Assembly: GCA_030432015.1 (NCBI GenBank)
Contig: JAUIHJ010000593.1
Coordinates: forward strand, 1-5,420
Source of the DNA: a bacterium
GTDB taxonomy: Bacteria > Planctomycetota > Planctomycetia > Pirellulales > Pirellulaceae
DNA: 5,420 nucleotides
Reading direction: 5' to 3'
Shown here: positions 4,578 to 5,420 of the stretch, in pieces
Position numbering within the stretch: the first letter of the stretch is position 1
Layout of the letters: each line of letters starts with the position of its first letter
Program-made: the position numbers and the translations under genes
The notes under the pieces: model-generated
Database searches by the model: none
Seen by the model: only the letters and a program-made list of their open reading frames with translations
Told to the model about the DNA's origin: nothing

Positions 4578-5420
4578 TTGAGCCAGTTGGCATAATCCCG
4601 CCGGTCGCCGTGGTCGGCAAAGTCAACAATCAGGGCAATTCGCTTCGTCATGGTCAGGTCAATCGAAATTGGACGTGGTGCGTCGCCTCCACGAACAATC
4701 TCGCTGGTGTATGCTGCGTGCCACTCGGCCGCCGCGCCGTCCTGCTCTTTTTCCAGAAAAACGCGGAAGACCGCGCTGCCCAGCCTGCCAGCTTCGTCAT
4801 CCAAGGCAAGCTCCGCTGCAAACCGCCGATCGGCCTCGGTCACGTCGAAAACGACCCGCGACGTCGTTGCCATACCGAGTCCTTTCAGGTGGACCTCGCC
4901 GGCGCAACGCAGTCTGCCGCCCAGCACATTTCGGTCGATGCCAAGTGGCCGTTTCAGTTCCAGAAACGGTGAATGTTGATATCCCAACGCGATGCGATCG
5001 GACAGGTAGTCGATGCCGGCTCCGATCGGTTGCACGAACTGCACGTCCTCCCAGGCCTCATCAGCCGGCCGCGTCACCTGTTGACCGCACGCCAGTGTCA
5101 GACGTACCGTTCTCGAATCCGCATCAATCGCGTCGGCCGCCAGCAAGGATCCATCGCCAAAACCCAACCACACGACGCGGTCGCGTCCGGGTCTTTCCGC
5201 CCGTTCGTGGTCACGAAATGAAACCGCCACGGCGTCGTCAACGGCGACCGTGATCGGAGTTCGATCGGCACGCGTCCTCACCCCGAATCGCTGAAGGAAA
5301 AATTCGCTGCGACTCGCGGCAGGGTCCGGAGCCTCAGTCAATTCGCCGAAGATCGTGTCACCGTTGTGGAGCTGGACTGCATCTCGAACGAGGCGGCCGT
5401 CTAGAATCGTTCGTACCAGT
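4559..5420 (-). CDS. NPCBM-domain protein, C-terminal 286 residues (start beyond the right edge)
   Basis: The frame is open to the window edge, so the apparent TTG start at 5341 is internal and the gene is 5'-truncated by the window. The edge fragment begins LVRTILDGRLVRDAVQLHNG. The last ~125 visible residues (about 162-284) match the NPCBM fold, a beta-sandwich relative of F5/8-type C domains named for its place beside glycoside hydrolases. Blocks seen are HLKGLGMATTSRVVFDV (177-193), FAAELALDDEAGRLGSAVFR (200-219) and LIVDFADHGDRRDYANWLNA (263-282). The preceding region has two stretches of the style 'V.L.NGD.I.GEL' and 'V.W.GFGDGSLLAA.AI...TVRL', possibly repeated small beta units; these are not assigned to a known domain. 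Such proteins in planctomycetes are typically exported and thought to bind carbohydrate, but no signal peptide can be checked here. The gene converges on the DUF1559 gene with an 18-bp gap. Confidence 0.85.
   Translation of the reverse strand, partial: LVRTILDGRLVRDAVQLHNGDTIFGELTEAPDPAASRSEFFLQRFGVRTRADRTPITVAVDDAVAVSFRDHERAERPGRDRVVWLGFGDGSLLAADAIDADSRTVRLTLACGQQVTRPADEAWEDVQFVQPIGAGIDYLSDRIALGYQHSPFLELKRPLGIDRNVLGGRLRCAGEVHLKGLGMATTSRVVFDVTEADRRFAAELALDDEAGRLGSAVFRVFLEKEQDGAAAEWHAAYTSEIVRGGDAPRPISIDLTMTKRIALIVDFADHGDRRDYANWLNARFLP

Noticed and set aside
4669..5253. 194-residue plus-strand open frame opposite the NPCBM gene
   Set aside because: It is very rich in Arg and Pro, has no recognisable domain, and is antisense to a convincing NPCBM protein.
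5339..5341. TTG as the start codon of the NPCBM gene
   Set aside because: The frame continues open to the window edge with plausible protein sequence (QLHNGDTIFGEL), so the true start lies outside the window.

Overview
The window looks like an ordinary chromosomal segment from a planctomycete (Pirellula/Rhodopirellula-type Planctomycetota). Three things point there: a DUF1559-type protein ending in the H-X9-DG motif, a small membrane protein starting with the lineage-typical 'MSSDNPYQPP', and an NPCBM-domain protein. Weak or absent Shine-Dalgarno sites before several genes also fit. No transposase, integrase, CRISPR array, tRNA or rRNA is visible.

Layout from left to right. (1) Positions 1-92 hold the last 29 codons of a plus-strand PLP-dependent class I/II aminotransferase. 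Its TAG stop interlocks with the TAA stop of a convergent minus-strand gene. (2) 89-655 (minus) encodes a 188-residue protein with three predicted membrane helices. (3) 656-895 is a dense non-coding stretch. It holds three copies of a 17-bp repeat, a candidate promoter with a perfect 14-bp palindrome in its spacer, and a strong intrinsic terminator for clpX. (4) 896-2179 (minus) is a complete clpX, the unfoldase subunit of ClpXP, with no clpP beside it. (5) 2180-2429 is the clpX leader and promoter region. (6) 2430-2693 (minus) encodes an 87-residue single-pass membrane protein with a SHOCT-like tail. (7) 2694-2911 is a divergent intergenic region with candidate regulatory palindromes. (8) 2912-3556 (plus) is a KDPG/KHG-family aldolase (eda-like). 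(9) 3617-4540 (plus) encodes a zinc-ribbon, membrane-anchor, DUF1559 protein 60 bp downstream. (10) 4559-5420 (minus) is the C-terminal part of an NPCBM-domain protein whose start lies beyond the right edge.

The genes do not form one obvious pathway. clpX is proteostasis housekeeping and eda is central sugar-acid catabolism (Entner-Doudoroff or uronate-type routes). The DUF1559 and NPCBM proteins belong to large planctomycete families, probably cell-surface or carbohydrate-related. Transcription units inferred from strand and signals are: the 188-aa gene alone, clpX alone, the 87-aa gene alone or reading toward clpX, eda plus the DUF1559 gene, and the NPCBM gene converging on that pair.

I found no convincing undescribed system. 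The items most worth a second look are the 17-bp repeat with the palindromic promoter before the 188-aa gene, the zinc-ribbon/DUF1559 fusion, and the palindromes upstream of eda. All functional statements rest on reading the sequence and on family knowledge; no search was run.
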